Shown here: piece after piece, positions 38,561 through 50,850 of the stretch
Numbering within the stretch: the first letter of the stretch is position 1
Layout of the letters: each line of letters opens with the position of its first letter
Assembly: GCA_002943765.1 (NCBI GenBank)
Contig: PQWQ01000003.1
Location: 3,223,501 to 3,287,500, forward strand
Direction of reading: 5' to 3'
Origin: Psoroptes ovis
Taxonomy: Eukaryota > Arthropoda > Arachnida > Sarcoptiformes > Psoroptidae
Length of the DNA: 64,000 bases
The notes under the pieces: model-generated
Seen by the model: the letters and a program-made list of their open reading frames with translations, nothing else
Databases searched by the model: none
What the model was told of the DNA's origin: nothing
Made by a program: the position numbers and the translations under genes

Positions 38561-40322
38561 TCAAAAAATTTTCTTCGAAAGCATTGAAAATCTACCATAT
38601 GCTATGATCATCTGTAATTGAAAAATCATATTGATTATGCATGATTTGTAAATTTTTTGAATGTATATTACTTTAAAGAATATTAATGAGGTAATCACTG
38701 AGATTGAACCAAACGTGATTCCATAAGGCTTTGAACGTTGTACTAAACGATCATAATATGATTGCATTCTGAATATGGTTAACAAATGAAATTGATAATT
38801 TTCTTCTAAACGACTGTTATTATTATCATTATTATTAATGCTATTTTTATCATTACTATTATTATCGCTTTTAGTATTGATTCTTGATGTGTATGATGCT
38901 ACATTTATTAACCAATTTGTATGCTGTAAATCATAACGTATTGAATTCAAATATTTATTTACATAAGCTGCAGCATATGTTAGGAATAACATATAAATAA
39001 AATCATTAGCTATTGCATATGATGCTAATACATAGATAAAACTATTTTTATCAATATATTTTACTGTTTGAATCATTATTTGACTGGCAGCCATTGCGCT
39101 AATAATTGCAACGAAAAATAATTTTGAACAATATTTTTCACATTCTTCAGTGAATATAATTAAACGTTGATATAATATGTATAGGCTGATTAATTTTCTT
39201 TCAATACGTCTTTTATTATTCAATAAATGTTGTAAATTATTTCTTTTCCAAATCATTATTCGATAATATCTATGATAAAATGTTATTTGTTTTTTCAGTT
39301 GTTTGATTGTCTTTATAATCAATGAAACAATATATGTTCCTATTAATACTGAACCGTAAATCATTGATAGAAAAAAATGGAATGATAAAAATTGACAATG
39401 TAACATTATGATTCTTAATAAAAAATATAATGCAGGATAATCGAAATCATCCGTGTTGAATGATTGTAATTCTAAATATAAACATAGTAATTCTATCAAA
39501 ACTGTTGAATATATAAATTTTTAATAATAATTATTGATTAATAATGTATAATCGATAGATAAACCAAATTTTAAAAAAGTAATGATAATTTAACTTACAA
39601 ATGAATAATATGAATGTAATTTGAATTTTTTCAAACACTCTAATCATATCTCTGATTTTCAATAATCCATATTTATTCTGATGTGTCATCAATATCAATG
39701 ATGAATGTGAATATTCATTTATATTTTTATTATTTTTTATTTTTTGTAATTTTTGCAAAATTAATGCTTGACATTTGTAATCATCATTATGATCGTTATT
39801 TAAATGTTGTTCTGCTTCATCTTTATTGTGATTATCATCATCATCATCATCATCATTGTTGATGTGATTAGCTGTATCAATTGTGAATGCAATAAATGTT
39901 CTATACATTCGATATTTACTCGTTTGTAACATTTGATAAATACTGAATAAATCATACAAAATGATCAAAAATAGCCAAAACATATTTTTAATGAACTTTT
40001 TCCACATTTCATCATTATGTTTGATATGTATTATCCATAAATCGCCTAAAATGTATCGTAATGAATATGATTGATTGACACATTCGATTGTTAATGACAT
40101 ATAATAAATACACATAAATGTGACAATAAAAAAACGTATCTGTTCTGATAATGGTAATAATCTTAATAATAATTTTTTATCATTATGATTACGATCATGA
40201 TTTTTATCGATTAATATTAAACTTGCATATTTTTCATAAATTGTTTTATTAAATTTTTTACGAAATGAACTAAGATATATAACGGATAAAATTTTATGGA
40301 CAAAAATGAAATAATTTTTCAT
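38561..40322 (-). CDS. Divergent multipass receptor, gustatory-receptor-like
   Basis: Predicted exons on the minus strand, 40322-39599, 39501-38672 and 38611-38561, join in phase (1, then 0) to 534 residues. About seven hydrophobic segments are visible, among them FFIVTFMCIYYMSLTI, MFWLFLIILYDLF, FLSMIYGSVLIGTYIVSLII, LFFVAIISAMAAS and FIYMLFLTYAAAYV. Acidic and Asn-rich low-complexity loops interrupt them. The last exon is only 16 codons after a phase-0 intron (MIIAYGRFSMLSKKIF). Insect gustatory receptors typically end with a short exon of this kind carrying a TYhhhhhQF motif; here the motif is at most a weak echo. So the topology and gene structure suggest a chemoreceptor, but sequence motifs do not prove it. 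Expected site: plasma membrane of sensory cells. Confidence 0.55.
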
Positions 40323-41000
40323 TATTATTTCAATTTAATATTTCAAATCTTATGATGATGAAACAATAATAATCATTCGTGAATGATGGTAACATATGAA
40401 TGAATCATCACCTCGTGATCATTCAATTCAGAATTTTTCTATATGAAAAAAATAATAATTTATTTCGAAATTCATTAGTTTTTTTTCTCGCAGTTGTCAT
40501 TTCGACTCGATAATTGCTGAATTGATGATAATTGAAGTTTTGAATAATGATACCATTTTGTCATTCATTTTCAACAATGATAATACTTGCAAATGACTAT
40601 AGTTGTGACATGGAATCTTGAATAAATATGGAATGATAATGCATTTCGATATATAATTGAAATGCAATGAATATTCAAAGGAAATTATCGATTTCATTTC
40701 AAATTATCATTTGGGTAAAATAGTTTTTTTTGATGATCATCATTCATTCATCCATCTGTTTGAGGATCTATCAAGGATTTTTTCATTAGAAATTTTTTAA
40801 TTATGAAAAAAATCATTTGTCATTTATCATATTTTGTTTCAAGGGAATCTCGAACAAAAATAAATGAAAATATTTGAACGAATTCAAACAAAACTTAAAT
40901 GATCGATATTTTACAGTGCAAAATCCATAACAATCAATCGATTCACCAAACACGAAAGAATTTAATCGAGAAATTATTATTTTAATACAAAGAGGTTAAA
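40323..41000. other. Intergenic spacer
   Basis: AT-rich, between the receptor-like gene start and the end of the Ly6-like gene. It should hold the promoter of the receptor-like gene; nothing specific is recognised. Confidence 0.5.
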
Positions 41001-41528
41001 TTAAAACTTTCCATTTATAAACATTTGTAATGTATACATGAAAATCATCAATAAATAATAATTTATCAAAGACGGTAACTTGATTGCTGCGGTAGCTTCA
41101 TTACAACCATTATAATCACATGGACATATCAAATTGGTTCTGTTTTGATGATAACATTCCAAATGATAATTATCATAACTGCATTGTCGTTTTATACGTG
41201 CATAATGTTTTTTATAATAATCATCATTTTCATCAAGTTTATCTGAATAATAAATTGTCAAACATTGATAATCGACTATATTGATAGACCAATTACATGG
41301 TTTAAAAAATTTTCGTATATTATTCGATAACGTTAGCGATGGTATACCATGTGGTATTTCATCTAAACATTCGGAATCAATCAACGAATCACATACCCAA
41401 CAGCTTATTACACTATTAATCTGATTGTGTAATGCTTTGCTGGGTGATGTTAGTTCGCCTTGGTCAATCGTACCGCCATCAACAATGATAATCGACAAAG
41501 ATGTAAATAATAGAATGATTTGATTCAT
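41001..41528 (-). CDS. Secreted Ly6/uPAR three-finger protein, quiver-like
   Basis: ATG at 41528 gives 175 residues; a CAG acceptor at 41540-41539 just before it and a GT donor at 41606-41605 suggest a 68-base intron in the 5' leader. The N-terminus (MNQIILLFTSLSIIIVDG) is a signal peptide. Ten cysteines follow in the quiver/sleepless-type pattern: CWVCDS..DSEC, KPC, YQC, RQC, LEC, then CPC..GCN, the last ending in the CN pair typical of the fold. A hydrophobic C-terminus (YYLLMIFMYTLQMFI) is compatible with GPI attachment. Quiver-family proteins are surface-tethered modulators of ion channels and receptors in arthropod nerves, and related proteins act in septate junctions; which role applies is not visible. 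Confidence 0.8.
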   Translation of the reverse strand: MNQIILLFTSLSIIIVDGGTIDQGELTSPSKALHNQINSVISCWVCDSLIDSECLDEIPHGIPSLTLSNNIRKFFKPCNWSINIVDYQCLTIYYSDKLDENDDYYKKHYARIKRQCSYDNYHLECYHQNRTNLICPCDYNGCNEATAAIKLPSLINYYLLMIFMYTLQMFINGKF

Positions 41529-42105
41529 TTTTTTATTACTGAAAAACAAAAGTGTCAAATGTTAATCAAAACATAAGCAGAAAAAAAAATTTAAAATAAT
41601 TAATACCTTTGGTTTGACATTTAATCCATGTTTTGATTATTATCAAAAAATAAAAAACAAATGACTGTAACTGAGCATTTTTTCGATTGATCACTGTAAC
41701 TTATTGATTCATTGATGATACGCATTTAATTGCAGAAAAATGGCGTAAATTCATCTCCATTTTTGATTGATTAAAGTTTATGCTTCACCAAAAAATATGA
41801 AATCACATGTTTTTTGTTTACATTTTGACTATTACGCATTTGCGTAACAATCAACAACCGAAATAGGTTGAAATAGCATTTTTTTTGAAAATTATTTCAA
41901 ATTTTATTCCAAAAAAATCAAAAAATCAATCAAATCGACGGTTTTTATTTGCTTTGAACATAAAATAACAGATCAATAATGAATAAATAAAAAAGAATAA
42001 AAATAAAAAACCACAAATGGTCGATACAAAGCGGTCAGCTAATTGATTTATGATTGATGGACAGAAAAATTAAATGAATAATTAATTAATTATAAAATGA
42101 ATAAT

Positions 42106-43259
42106 TTAAATTAAATCAAATAATGAAATACCATCATTCATTCCATTTTGATTCCAATGTCGTTGTTGTCCATGTGATGATTGTTGAAGTCTATAATCAA
42201 AATTATAATCATAATTATTTTCATCAAAACATTTTGATGATAATTTTTGCCGATAATGATCATCATTTAATGATTTTATTATCATTAAAAAATATTTTTC
42301 ATGATCAATGAATACATTTTGTGTAAATATAAACAAATGTTTCGGAGAAAATAAATGAATTTGATTCTTCGATTTCAATACAAATGATGAATGAATATTG
42401 TTGAATAATGTTTTAGTCGTGTTGTTTTCATGTTCATCACAATTTTGTACCGTTGAAACAATTTCAATTGTAAATTCATTATTATTCAACATTATTGTTG
42501 ATTTTTTTGCACAAATATTAAAAATGCTTCCTGAGTTTTTTTCTAATAATCTTAAGGAATCATTTTGTACGAATAATGTATAATTATTGATGCAATTATC
42601 ATTGATTAAAATTTTTTTCACATCAACATTATTTAATCGTCGATGAATTGTCATCAAATTCAATATTAACAATTGATCATCGAGTATTTGATATTTGAAT
42701 CTATATTGAAAATGTAAATTTAAAAATTTTTTCATTTTTGATTCAAAAGTGATGAAAAGTAAATCGTTATGATCATCATTTTCATTATTTTCAACATCCA
42801 AACAATTTTGATTTGAACCACTCAAAGTCGTTTGAAAATGTTTTGAATATGGTTTTATATCATAGAAATTTTTCTTTAAAAATCTGGTAATTGATATGTT
42901 TGACTTATTATTACTATTACGATTAACTTTAATTTCAATTTTTAATGTGTGTAATTGCTTCAGTAATTTATCAAATTTTGAGGTGATTTGATCAATTTCA
43001 TTTGATAATAATTCTATTGGTACAATGTGCGCCATCCATCTATCATTGATTATTAATAAATTATAATCATCAATATTGGTTACGGCTAAAATTTGACTAT
43101 TCAAAGCTTGTTGTAAATCTATACAACTCTTTTAAATAGGATTACATTGAATTTTCAAGGTAAAAAAAAAATAAGATTAAAATTTACCGTCGCATCAACG
43201 ATTGAATGCATAAGCAAATGAATTGACAAAGAAATTAAAAGTGAAATAATTGAAATCAT
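42106..43259 (-). CDS. Secreted orphan protein, 364 aa
   Basis: A 24-codon first exon (43259-43188) encodes a clear signal peptide, MISIISLLISLSIHLLMHS, and joins in phase 0 through a 59-base intron to exon 43128-42106. The mature protein begins close to SCIDLQQALNS. It has six cysteines, several N-glycosylation sequons, alternating hydrophobic strands (LLILNLMTIHRRL; YFLMIIKSL) and Asn/Asp-rich loops. No transmembrane segment after the signal. I recognise no family. It sits between the quiver-like gene and the MIF4G-like gene on the same strand. The splice choice uses the AAAAG acceptor rather than the later TATAG one, because only the former keeps phase. Confidence 0.65.
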
Positions 43260-43666
43260 TTTTTCCTATGTAGAAATGTCCTTGGTGAAGCCAAAATGAT
43301 TTGAAAAATTATTGATTTTCTCATTTAAAATAAAATATAATTCTCGAATTTATTCAAAATTCAATTATTTGATTACTTTATAATCAATTTTCAATACAAA
43401 CACTTATAGATATGTACTAGCAGAATTGATATATCAAACATGAATTAAATTAAGATTTAGACTATAATCATTTTCTAATCACTTGTGTACTGGTACTAAG
43501 ACAACCAAATGATGATGGATACAAGTATTTTTGCTAAGATAATTAAATCAAATAAAATAATAAATAATCTCTAATATCCAATACTTCTGCCTTTGTTTAT
43601 GATGTTTTTGCATTATTGAGTTTTAAATTTTAATTTAAAAAATTAGATAAAATTAAAGTAAACACA

Positions 43667-43852
43667 ATGAAAACTCAAATCGATATTGGTGAAAAAAAAG
43701 ATTCACAAATCATCGAATCAAAGATTCAGAATGAAAATTTAGAAGAAGATAAAATCAAACATTATCCACCATTACAAACGTCAATTTATCTTTGTTTAAT
43801 TATCATTTTAATATCAATTATTATTACAATTTTAATATTATTATTATCATAA
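43667..43852 (+). CDS. Small tail-anchored membrane peptide, 61 aa (possible)
   Basis: ATG at 43667 opens a 61-residue frame with a charged, Lys/Glu-rich first two-thirds and one strong C-terminal hydrophobic segment (SIYLCLIIILISIIITILILLL) ending at the stop. This is the shape of a tail-anchored protein or of a small membrane micropeptide. In such AT-rich DNA Ile/Leu codons arise easily, so chance is possible. No family recognised. Confidence 0.35.
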   Translation: MKTQIDIGEKKDSQIIESKIQNENLEEDKIKHYPPLQTSIYLCLIIILISIIITILILLLS

Positions 43853-43932
43853 ATATGAGCAAAAAAAATAAATATTTTACTTTATAAACTTACTATGCTT
43901 CAAATTTTTATGCTAAATAATCAAGTATTGTT

Positions 43933-45570
43933 TCATTTTTTGGCCAAATGCATTTGATGATTATCATATGTGAGAGTATTTTGATTGTTATTCGCTGAAA
44001 TCGTTAGATAATTTATGATCGATTTCAATTGTTGGATCGTTGGTTGAGAATATGTTTTCTCATCATTCAAACATAGAAAATATAAACGTTGTAATAAATT
44101 TGAACTTAAATTATTCTCCATATTATTTTCAAGTATTTCATGCATCATTGTCAAAAAATGTTGTATTTGAAATTCTTTAGGAAACATCGATTCATTTTTT
44201 GCTGATGAAATTAATAATTCCAATATATAATTGATTGTTCCAAAGCCCACAATGTTCATGCGATAAAATTTGTTCATCAATTTCAGCAATATTATAGTAG
44301 CCAATTTTGAATTACGCTCATCAACAGATTTTAGATCATATATATATTTGATAATATAATTTACCAAAATTCCTCCAAATTCTATTGTCTTTGAGCAAAA
44401 TTGACGCAAATGAATTGGACAATATTTGTAATCGATTGAAATCGTGAATGTACATTGAAAAAATTTAGATAAATTTTCAAGACTTTTATCAGACCAATGT
44501 TCTCTTATAATTATTTCAATAATTTTGTGGAGAATTTTTTCAAAATTAGCACAATTCACATCAAAATGACGAAATTGCATGGCTGTTGTATAATAATTGC
44601 ACATATTTTTAATATCATCCATTAATTGTTCAATAAATATAATATAATTATCCAATTTATCATTTTCATAGTGCTTTTGAATCGAATTCGGATGCTGTGG
44701 CGGCATAGCTACAGATAATGATGATGATGACTGTGAAAATCGCTGTCCATTTTCTTGGGATGAAATTTTCACCTGTATCTTAACAAAAAATGAATTTTAT
44801 TGATATAATTATTAAAAAAAAAAAAAATAGAAACATACATTCTTTTCAATCAGATTCATTTGATATTCGTATCGATTTGCAGTGATCATCGATTTTTGAG
44901 GTGATCCAGTGTTTCCATCAATATGGTTGTGATTTCGGTATCCATTTGTATCATTTGGTCGACATTTTCGATAATTATTTGTTTTTCGATTCGAATAGCT
45001 GCTATCATCTTCATCATTGTTGCTGCTTGATGATAATGGCGGTACTTGATGTCGATAACTTTTATAATCATTCCGATTATTATTAAAATTTACTTGACTA
45101 TTTTGCATAAATGATACACTATCAATACTATTATTATTATTTTCATTCTCGTTCTCATAGTCATCGTCATCGTCATTATCATGATCAACACCATTATCAT
45201 CATCACTATTTGAAATGGAATCGCAATCATCATCAATTAATGTAAAAAAATCTTCAATAACATCTGATTGTTTTAGCAAACTAAATATTTGTATTGCCAT
45301 TTTTTCCAATGATAATCGTACACTTATAAATTTCATTAGCTCATTTCTGGTGAAATATTTTTCAGTAAACATCAGCTTAAGAATGTCAATGAATTTTTTT
45401 CGAACATTTTTTAATACTGTCCAACGTAAATTAAGATCATCATCATCATCATTATTATTGTTTTTCATTAGATCAGAATTTTGTAATTTTAATTTTTCAA
45501 TTTCTAATAATATTTTTTCATATTGTTTTGTATAATTTTGTTTATTATTATAATAATTTTTATTATTCAT
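43933..45570 (-). CDS. MIF4G-like helical-repeat protein, about 525 aa
   Basis: Exon 1 is 45570-44839 (ATG at 45570), exon 2 44778-43933, joined in phase 0; a second acceptor six bases on (exon start 44772) would drop two codons. The N-terminal half has a basic Asn-rich start, a helical stretch and acidic Asp/Ser-rich linkers. The C-terminal half (about 270-480) is an alpha-helical repeat: ANFEKILHKIIEIII, then FCSKTIEFGGILVNYIIKYIYDLK, then SKLATIILLKLMNKFYRM, spaced like the helices of MIF4G domains of eIF4G, PAIP1, CTIF and relatives. That would mean a role in translation initiation or mRNA metabolism through eIF4A or other partners. The match is structural impression, not motif identity, so other HEAT-type proteins remain possible. 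Confidence 0.5.
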
Positions 45571-46153
45571 TGTTTTTTTTTTTAATTTTTTCACTTTATT
45601 TTCGCGATCAATGCTTTTTTTCTGATTGATTTTGTCATTTGACAAACACACACCAACAATGCATGAAAAGAAAATGAAATCGAAATCACGAAGAAAAGCA
45701 ATAAAAAAAAACGGGAAACTTTTTTCAAAAATTTCGATATTCGATAGAATCGATTGGTTAGCATTTGAAATTCAAGAAAAAAAATTAAAAGGGTTAATTA
45801 ACCCTTAGTACTCGAGGCATTTACAGCGCAAGCGAGCCAACAGCTCGACGATTTTTCACACTAATGTTAAATGAGTGAGCAGCTGAGGGCCGCCTATAGA
45901 GTTGCTGCATTACATCTTATGGTGAGTGATGCTCACCGTTCGAGTTTTAAGGGTGAAAGGATTGAATATTGAAGGGTTAAATTAATTCAAATTTGATTTA
46001 ATTTAGATTTGAAATCAAAAATGGAAATTAAATTTGATTAATTTCACAAAACAATATAAAAATACAAGCTTTTCAAGCTATGAAGAATTTGTTGAACGAA
46101 AAAAATTTCATTTTTTCCTATTATTTTCAATTGAAAAAAACGGAATAGAAAAA
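45571..46153. other. Divergent promoter region
   Basis: About 580 bases between the start codons of the minus-strand MIF4G-like gene and the plus-strand phosphatase gene. Both promoters must lie here or within introns. It holds the 152-bp MITE and the palindrome AAGGGTTAATTAACCCTT at about 45789-45806. Confidence 0.5.
45802..45953. mobile_element. Possible piggyBac-like MITE (152 bp)
   Basis: An island of higher GC starts CCCTTAGTACTCGA and ends TCGAGTTTTAAGGG, whose reverse complement is CCCTTAAAACTCGA: 12 of 14 terminal bases match. A TTAA precedes it at 45798-45801; the base tetramer after it is TGAA, one change from TTAA. Termini starting CCC next to TTAA targets are typical of piggyBac elements. 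No coding capacity. It lies between two divergent genes, in their shared upstream region. Confidence 0.5.
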
Positions 46154-48890
46154 ATGAAAAATAGTACAAAATTACAATCAATAATATCATTGAATAATAG
46201 CAGCAATAATAATAATAATGTTTGTGATAATCATTGTTTTATTATTATTTGTAATTGCAAACATTATCATTTTAATCGAAAATCTACAAATAATACTAAT
46301 AATATTGGTCATATATTATTACGCAAAACGAATGTATTTTTTCCATCAATACCGATTAATAATAAAAAAACATGGTCAGAATCATCAATTGATTCATTAT
46401 TGACGTTATTATTGCCTGAAAATGTTTATAAAAATGATAAATTATTATCAAATATGATTAATAATCATAATAGTAATAATAATAATATTAATGAAAATGA
46501 ATTACCATTTAATCGTTTCATATGTATGGATATATTTCGTTTACAATTACCGAATACACAACAATTTATTACACGTTTAATATATTTAGTTGAATTGGAT
46601 TTTTCAAGAAAAAATAATTACATACATTACTTTCTGGAATATCATCAGCAACAATTAAAACAGCAGCACCAACAACAATTAAAATCATCTGTAAATGATA
46701 ATAATAATATATATCGTTGGTATTCAATAAATGATGCCATTTCAAGAAAAATAACCAAAATATGGGGACCTGAAGTTAGTTTCTATACAAATATTGCCAT
46801 TGAATCAATTAATCAATCCGTTTCGATATTAGATTCGACCGTGGTCGAATATAGTTTAATTGATGCATTCAAATATATACCACGTGATGCATCGTCGACA
46901 ACATCAACGATTGAAGAACAATTATTACAACAAACCAATATAACAATAAGCGATATTGAACGTTTATATGGTGATTTTATTGAACATTGTTATCCTAGTT
47001 TTTTCTTTACAAAATATTCATTCGATATTTATATGAAAAAACATCAAATCGAATCAAACACTATGATTATTGCAAGATATTATGTTGCATTTCGTTTTCG
47101 TGAAAAACAATATTTACAATTTCATGAATTATTACTTGGATTGGCCGCTATCGATAATCGTTCACCGAACGATGAATTTCGTTATCGTTTCATATTTAGG
47201 TAAATTTCATTTACTTATCGATATATTCATTCCAATCAATTTCATCTAAATTTCACATTTTCAAAATCAATCAAGATATTATGATCAAACACAAAATCAT
47301 TATTTAAATTTTCAAGAATTTGAACATTTAATACGTGATTTAGAACAATTAGAACATCAACAGTCGGCAATGAATGCACAACAAATTTATCAATTAATGA
47401 AAAAAATTGGTACCGTAGTGATTAATCAAGAAGAAATGATAGCTTATGAATCTTTTAAGCATGCAATACAAAAAGGCATATTACGTGGTACACATTTGCT
47501 GTGTCGATCATCTGTATCGCCTTTTGGTCAAATCATACGTTCATTGGCGACTAGAAAACTATGTACAACAGTATTGAATAAAAATCTCTATAATATATGC
47601 CTCAATCATCGTTATAAATATCCATGTCAAAATTGTAAATTGAATAAAAAATATGAGCTGTCAAACGATGTAATTGTATTCGATTATCGTGGACATTTAA
47701 AAACAACACAATCAATCAATGATTATCAATGTGATCGAAATTTAAAGAAAAGTTCTATAAAAAAATCTTCAATCAAAGCAGTTTCTACAGCAACATCCAC
47801 TAAAACATCGTCACCAAATGAAAAAATATTCGATCAAAATTCATTGATGTATTTTATATTGAAAAAAATACGTGAATTTAATAAAGAAAAACATAAATTA
47901 CAAGCAACAACAACGGCAACAATACGTAAAGGTGAAGTTGGTCTATTCAATAATCTGAATCGTAAAGAAATGCAAACATTTTTCGATGATTTTCGTATAA
48001 TTTGTTCGGAAGTAGCAAAAATATTAGAACGTGAAGAACGTATTTTGAAAATAAATGATCCTTGTTATGTAATCGGTGATATACATGGCAATCTTGAAGA
48101 TTTATTAACAATGGAACAATGTTTATGGAAAAGTTTTCCTCTATTGACTACCAATTATCTATTTTTAGGCGATTATGTTGATCGTGGTCGTTGGGGTTTT
48201 GAATGTATTTATTATTTAATGATTGTTAAATATTTATGTCCAAAAAATATTCATCTAATACGCGGTAATCATGAAATTGAATGTATACAAATGAAATATT
48301 CATTTCATAAAGAATTAATAAGAAAATATGGACAACAAATGGGGCAACAATTTTTTGAATTAATTAATGAAGTATTTAGCCGTTTACCATTTGCTGCTGT
48401 TATAAATGATTCAATATTTTGTTCACACGGTGGTTTACCATATTCTGAACAAAATTTAGACATATTGAATCGTGAAATGCCAAAAATTATACGTGATCCT
48501 GAAAATGAAGCGATACCTGTTTGGGAATTAGTTTGGAGTGATCCATTAGAATTTGCTAAATTTGGTGAACAAGCTGAACTATTAGGATTACCACCAGCCT
48601 ATATGAATGGATTTTTTCTGCCAAACATCAAACGTGGTACATCATTCTTTTTCAATGAATATGCTGTTATTACATTTTTCAAAGAAAATAATCTTAATTA
48701 TATGATACGTGCACATGAAGTACCTGCATGTGGTTATAAATTTAATTTCGGTACATTATGCACGACAATATTTTCATGTTCACATTATTGTGGTAATAAT
48801 AATGAATGTGCTGTAGTGTTTGTTGATCGTGATTCACGTATACGTATCATACGTATTGATACATCAATGAATCAATCAGCTAATTATTAA
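46154..48890 (+). CDS. PPP-family Ser/Thr phosphatase with N-terminal NCS-like EF-hand region
   Basis: Exons 46154-47199 and 47276-48890 join in phase 2 to 886 residues. The C-terminal catalytic domain (about 608-880) has the PPP motifs in order: GDIHGN, GDYVDRG, RGNHE, SHGGL, WSDP, IRAHE, and a YCG in the substrate loop (SCSHYCG in place of SAPNYCG); all metal and phosphate ligands look present. Before it, residues about 255-375 run like a neuronal calcium sensor: ISDIERLYGDFIEHC, then FHELLLGLAAIDN, then YYDQTQNHYLNFQEFEHLI, the last resembling an EF-hand loop with D, T, N and E ligands but His for the usual Gly. A Lys/Ser/Thr-rich linker and an Asn-rich N-terminus complete it. PPEF/rdgC phosphatases carry EF-hands after the catalytic domain; here the order is reversed. 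A calcium-regulated phosphatase is inferred. Confidence 0.88.
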
Positions 48891-50850
48891 TTGGAATATT
48901 TATTTCAACATTTTCAACATCAAAAATCCATTCACACCATTCAAATCATCATTTTACTATTAAAATTCATGAATTCAATGAAGATTATCAACACACTGAA
49001 TCAATGATACAAATACAAATTAGATTTTTGGACAAAATTGTGAATAATTTATTTATTTATTCATTTTCAATTTGCACAATAAATTCTCATAAAACTAATT
49101 GAAACTAAATTTTGTTTTGTTTTTTTTTCATTTGTTTTTTAAAATTTTAAATACAAACAACAGGAGATGGAGAGAGAGAGAGATATGCATCGTTTTAAAT
49201 GGATTTGATGTGAAACATTAATGTTCAATTCAAATCAAATGAAAAAAAAATTGAAGGGGGAGAGAAAAGAAATAAATTTAATCAAAATTAACAAAATCAA
49301 TCAATAATAATAATTATAAAATTTGAGTAAAATTAATCAATTAAATAGAAAGAAGAAGAAAAAGATCAAAGATTGATTTAAATTAAAATTTTAAAAAACG
49401 AGTGGAATGATGAGATCAAAGGATGTATTTTGATGATGATGAAAGATATTTTGCTTCTTAATCATGAAAAAGTTGGTAACATTGTCAAGTTTATGCTTGA
49501 ATTTTTTGATTGAATGATTTGATTTGAATTCATTTAAATTTTTTGCTATGTTTCAACAAAATTGCAGGTGTTTCAACAAAAATTTCTGATAATTCAACAA
49601 AGATTTTCGATGATTCAACAGGTATTAGTGTCCGTGTGTGTGTGTGTGTTTGAATGGCTGTGAAATGAATTAACATTAATCAATTGTAACATTAATATCA
49701 TTATTTATTTGTCTGATTAAATGTCATTTAAATATTTTATAATTCTATAGATATTAGATAACAAGAGTCCAATGGTATTTGATAAACATTATTCAATAGA
49801 ATCAATATTAATAACAAATGAATCAATTTAAATAATTGTTAAAGCTAATTTCTTGAATAATGATAATTAACAACGAAATTATTGAAAGTGATTTAATTGA
49901 AAGTCTAGATTTGAATGCATCTCAATGAATGATGATCTGATTGTGATTTTGGGCTGTGTATGTTTCATAATTCAGTGTGAAAACATATGTGAGTAGATTG
50001 CTGGATTGAATGTTGATTTGTTTGTTTGTTTGATTGAAAGTGAAATGACACATTATTGACACATAATTAATTAATTTATGATGATAATGATTAATCGAAT
50101 AATTTCAATTCGAATCGAATAGTGTGAATCACAGTTAGCTTGGAGATTGAAAAAAAAATAATAAAAATAATTATAATAAATCAAAGATCAAAGGTTTTGA
50201 AAGATGAAAATTTGAAATAAATTTTGGAAATTTTTCAAAAACAAATTTGTGTGAAATGATCAAGAGAATGTGTGTTGATTAATCGATTAATCAAGCAAAT
50301 TATTAATGGATTTTCAATCTGAAAATGACAATGATAATTCTCAAATGATGAGCATTTTTCATTTGCATTCGGTTAATAATAATGTTGGAAATGTTCAATG
50401 TATTTGAATTGAATTTGTATCAAATTAAATTAAAATCAAATCAAATGATATAAAATAAAAAAAAAGAAAGGGAATAAAGCTCGAATTGTTTGAAATGTTG
50501 AATGTGTTTGAATTTATTCAGATTCATTTTGTTGAGGATCGGCGTGAAATGGCTCAAAAATATGACCATATTTGTATTTGAATGAAATCTGTGCGTAAAA
50601 TGAATTGGAAAATTTTTCGATTGGTCAAAAATGAATAATTTCTGGTGATTTCAATGATGATAATAATTGAATAAATCCATTATTTTTCTTTGTACAAAAT
50701 CTGGAATTGAAATTTGACATTTTACGGCCGATAAATTGTTCAACGACAACAACAACGATAAAACAATAATATTTTGACATTTTCAAACAATAATCCTTGA
50801 GAATGATATTCAAAATTGAATATAAAATTTGAAATTTGAATAAAATTCAT
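48891..50850. other. Convergent 3' spacer
   Basis: Downstream of both the phosphatase (plus) and RasGRF (minus) genes. AATAAA at 49078-49083 may end the phosphatase transcript. GA and TG repeats occur near 49165 and 49633. No gene is supported. Confidence 0.55.
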
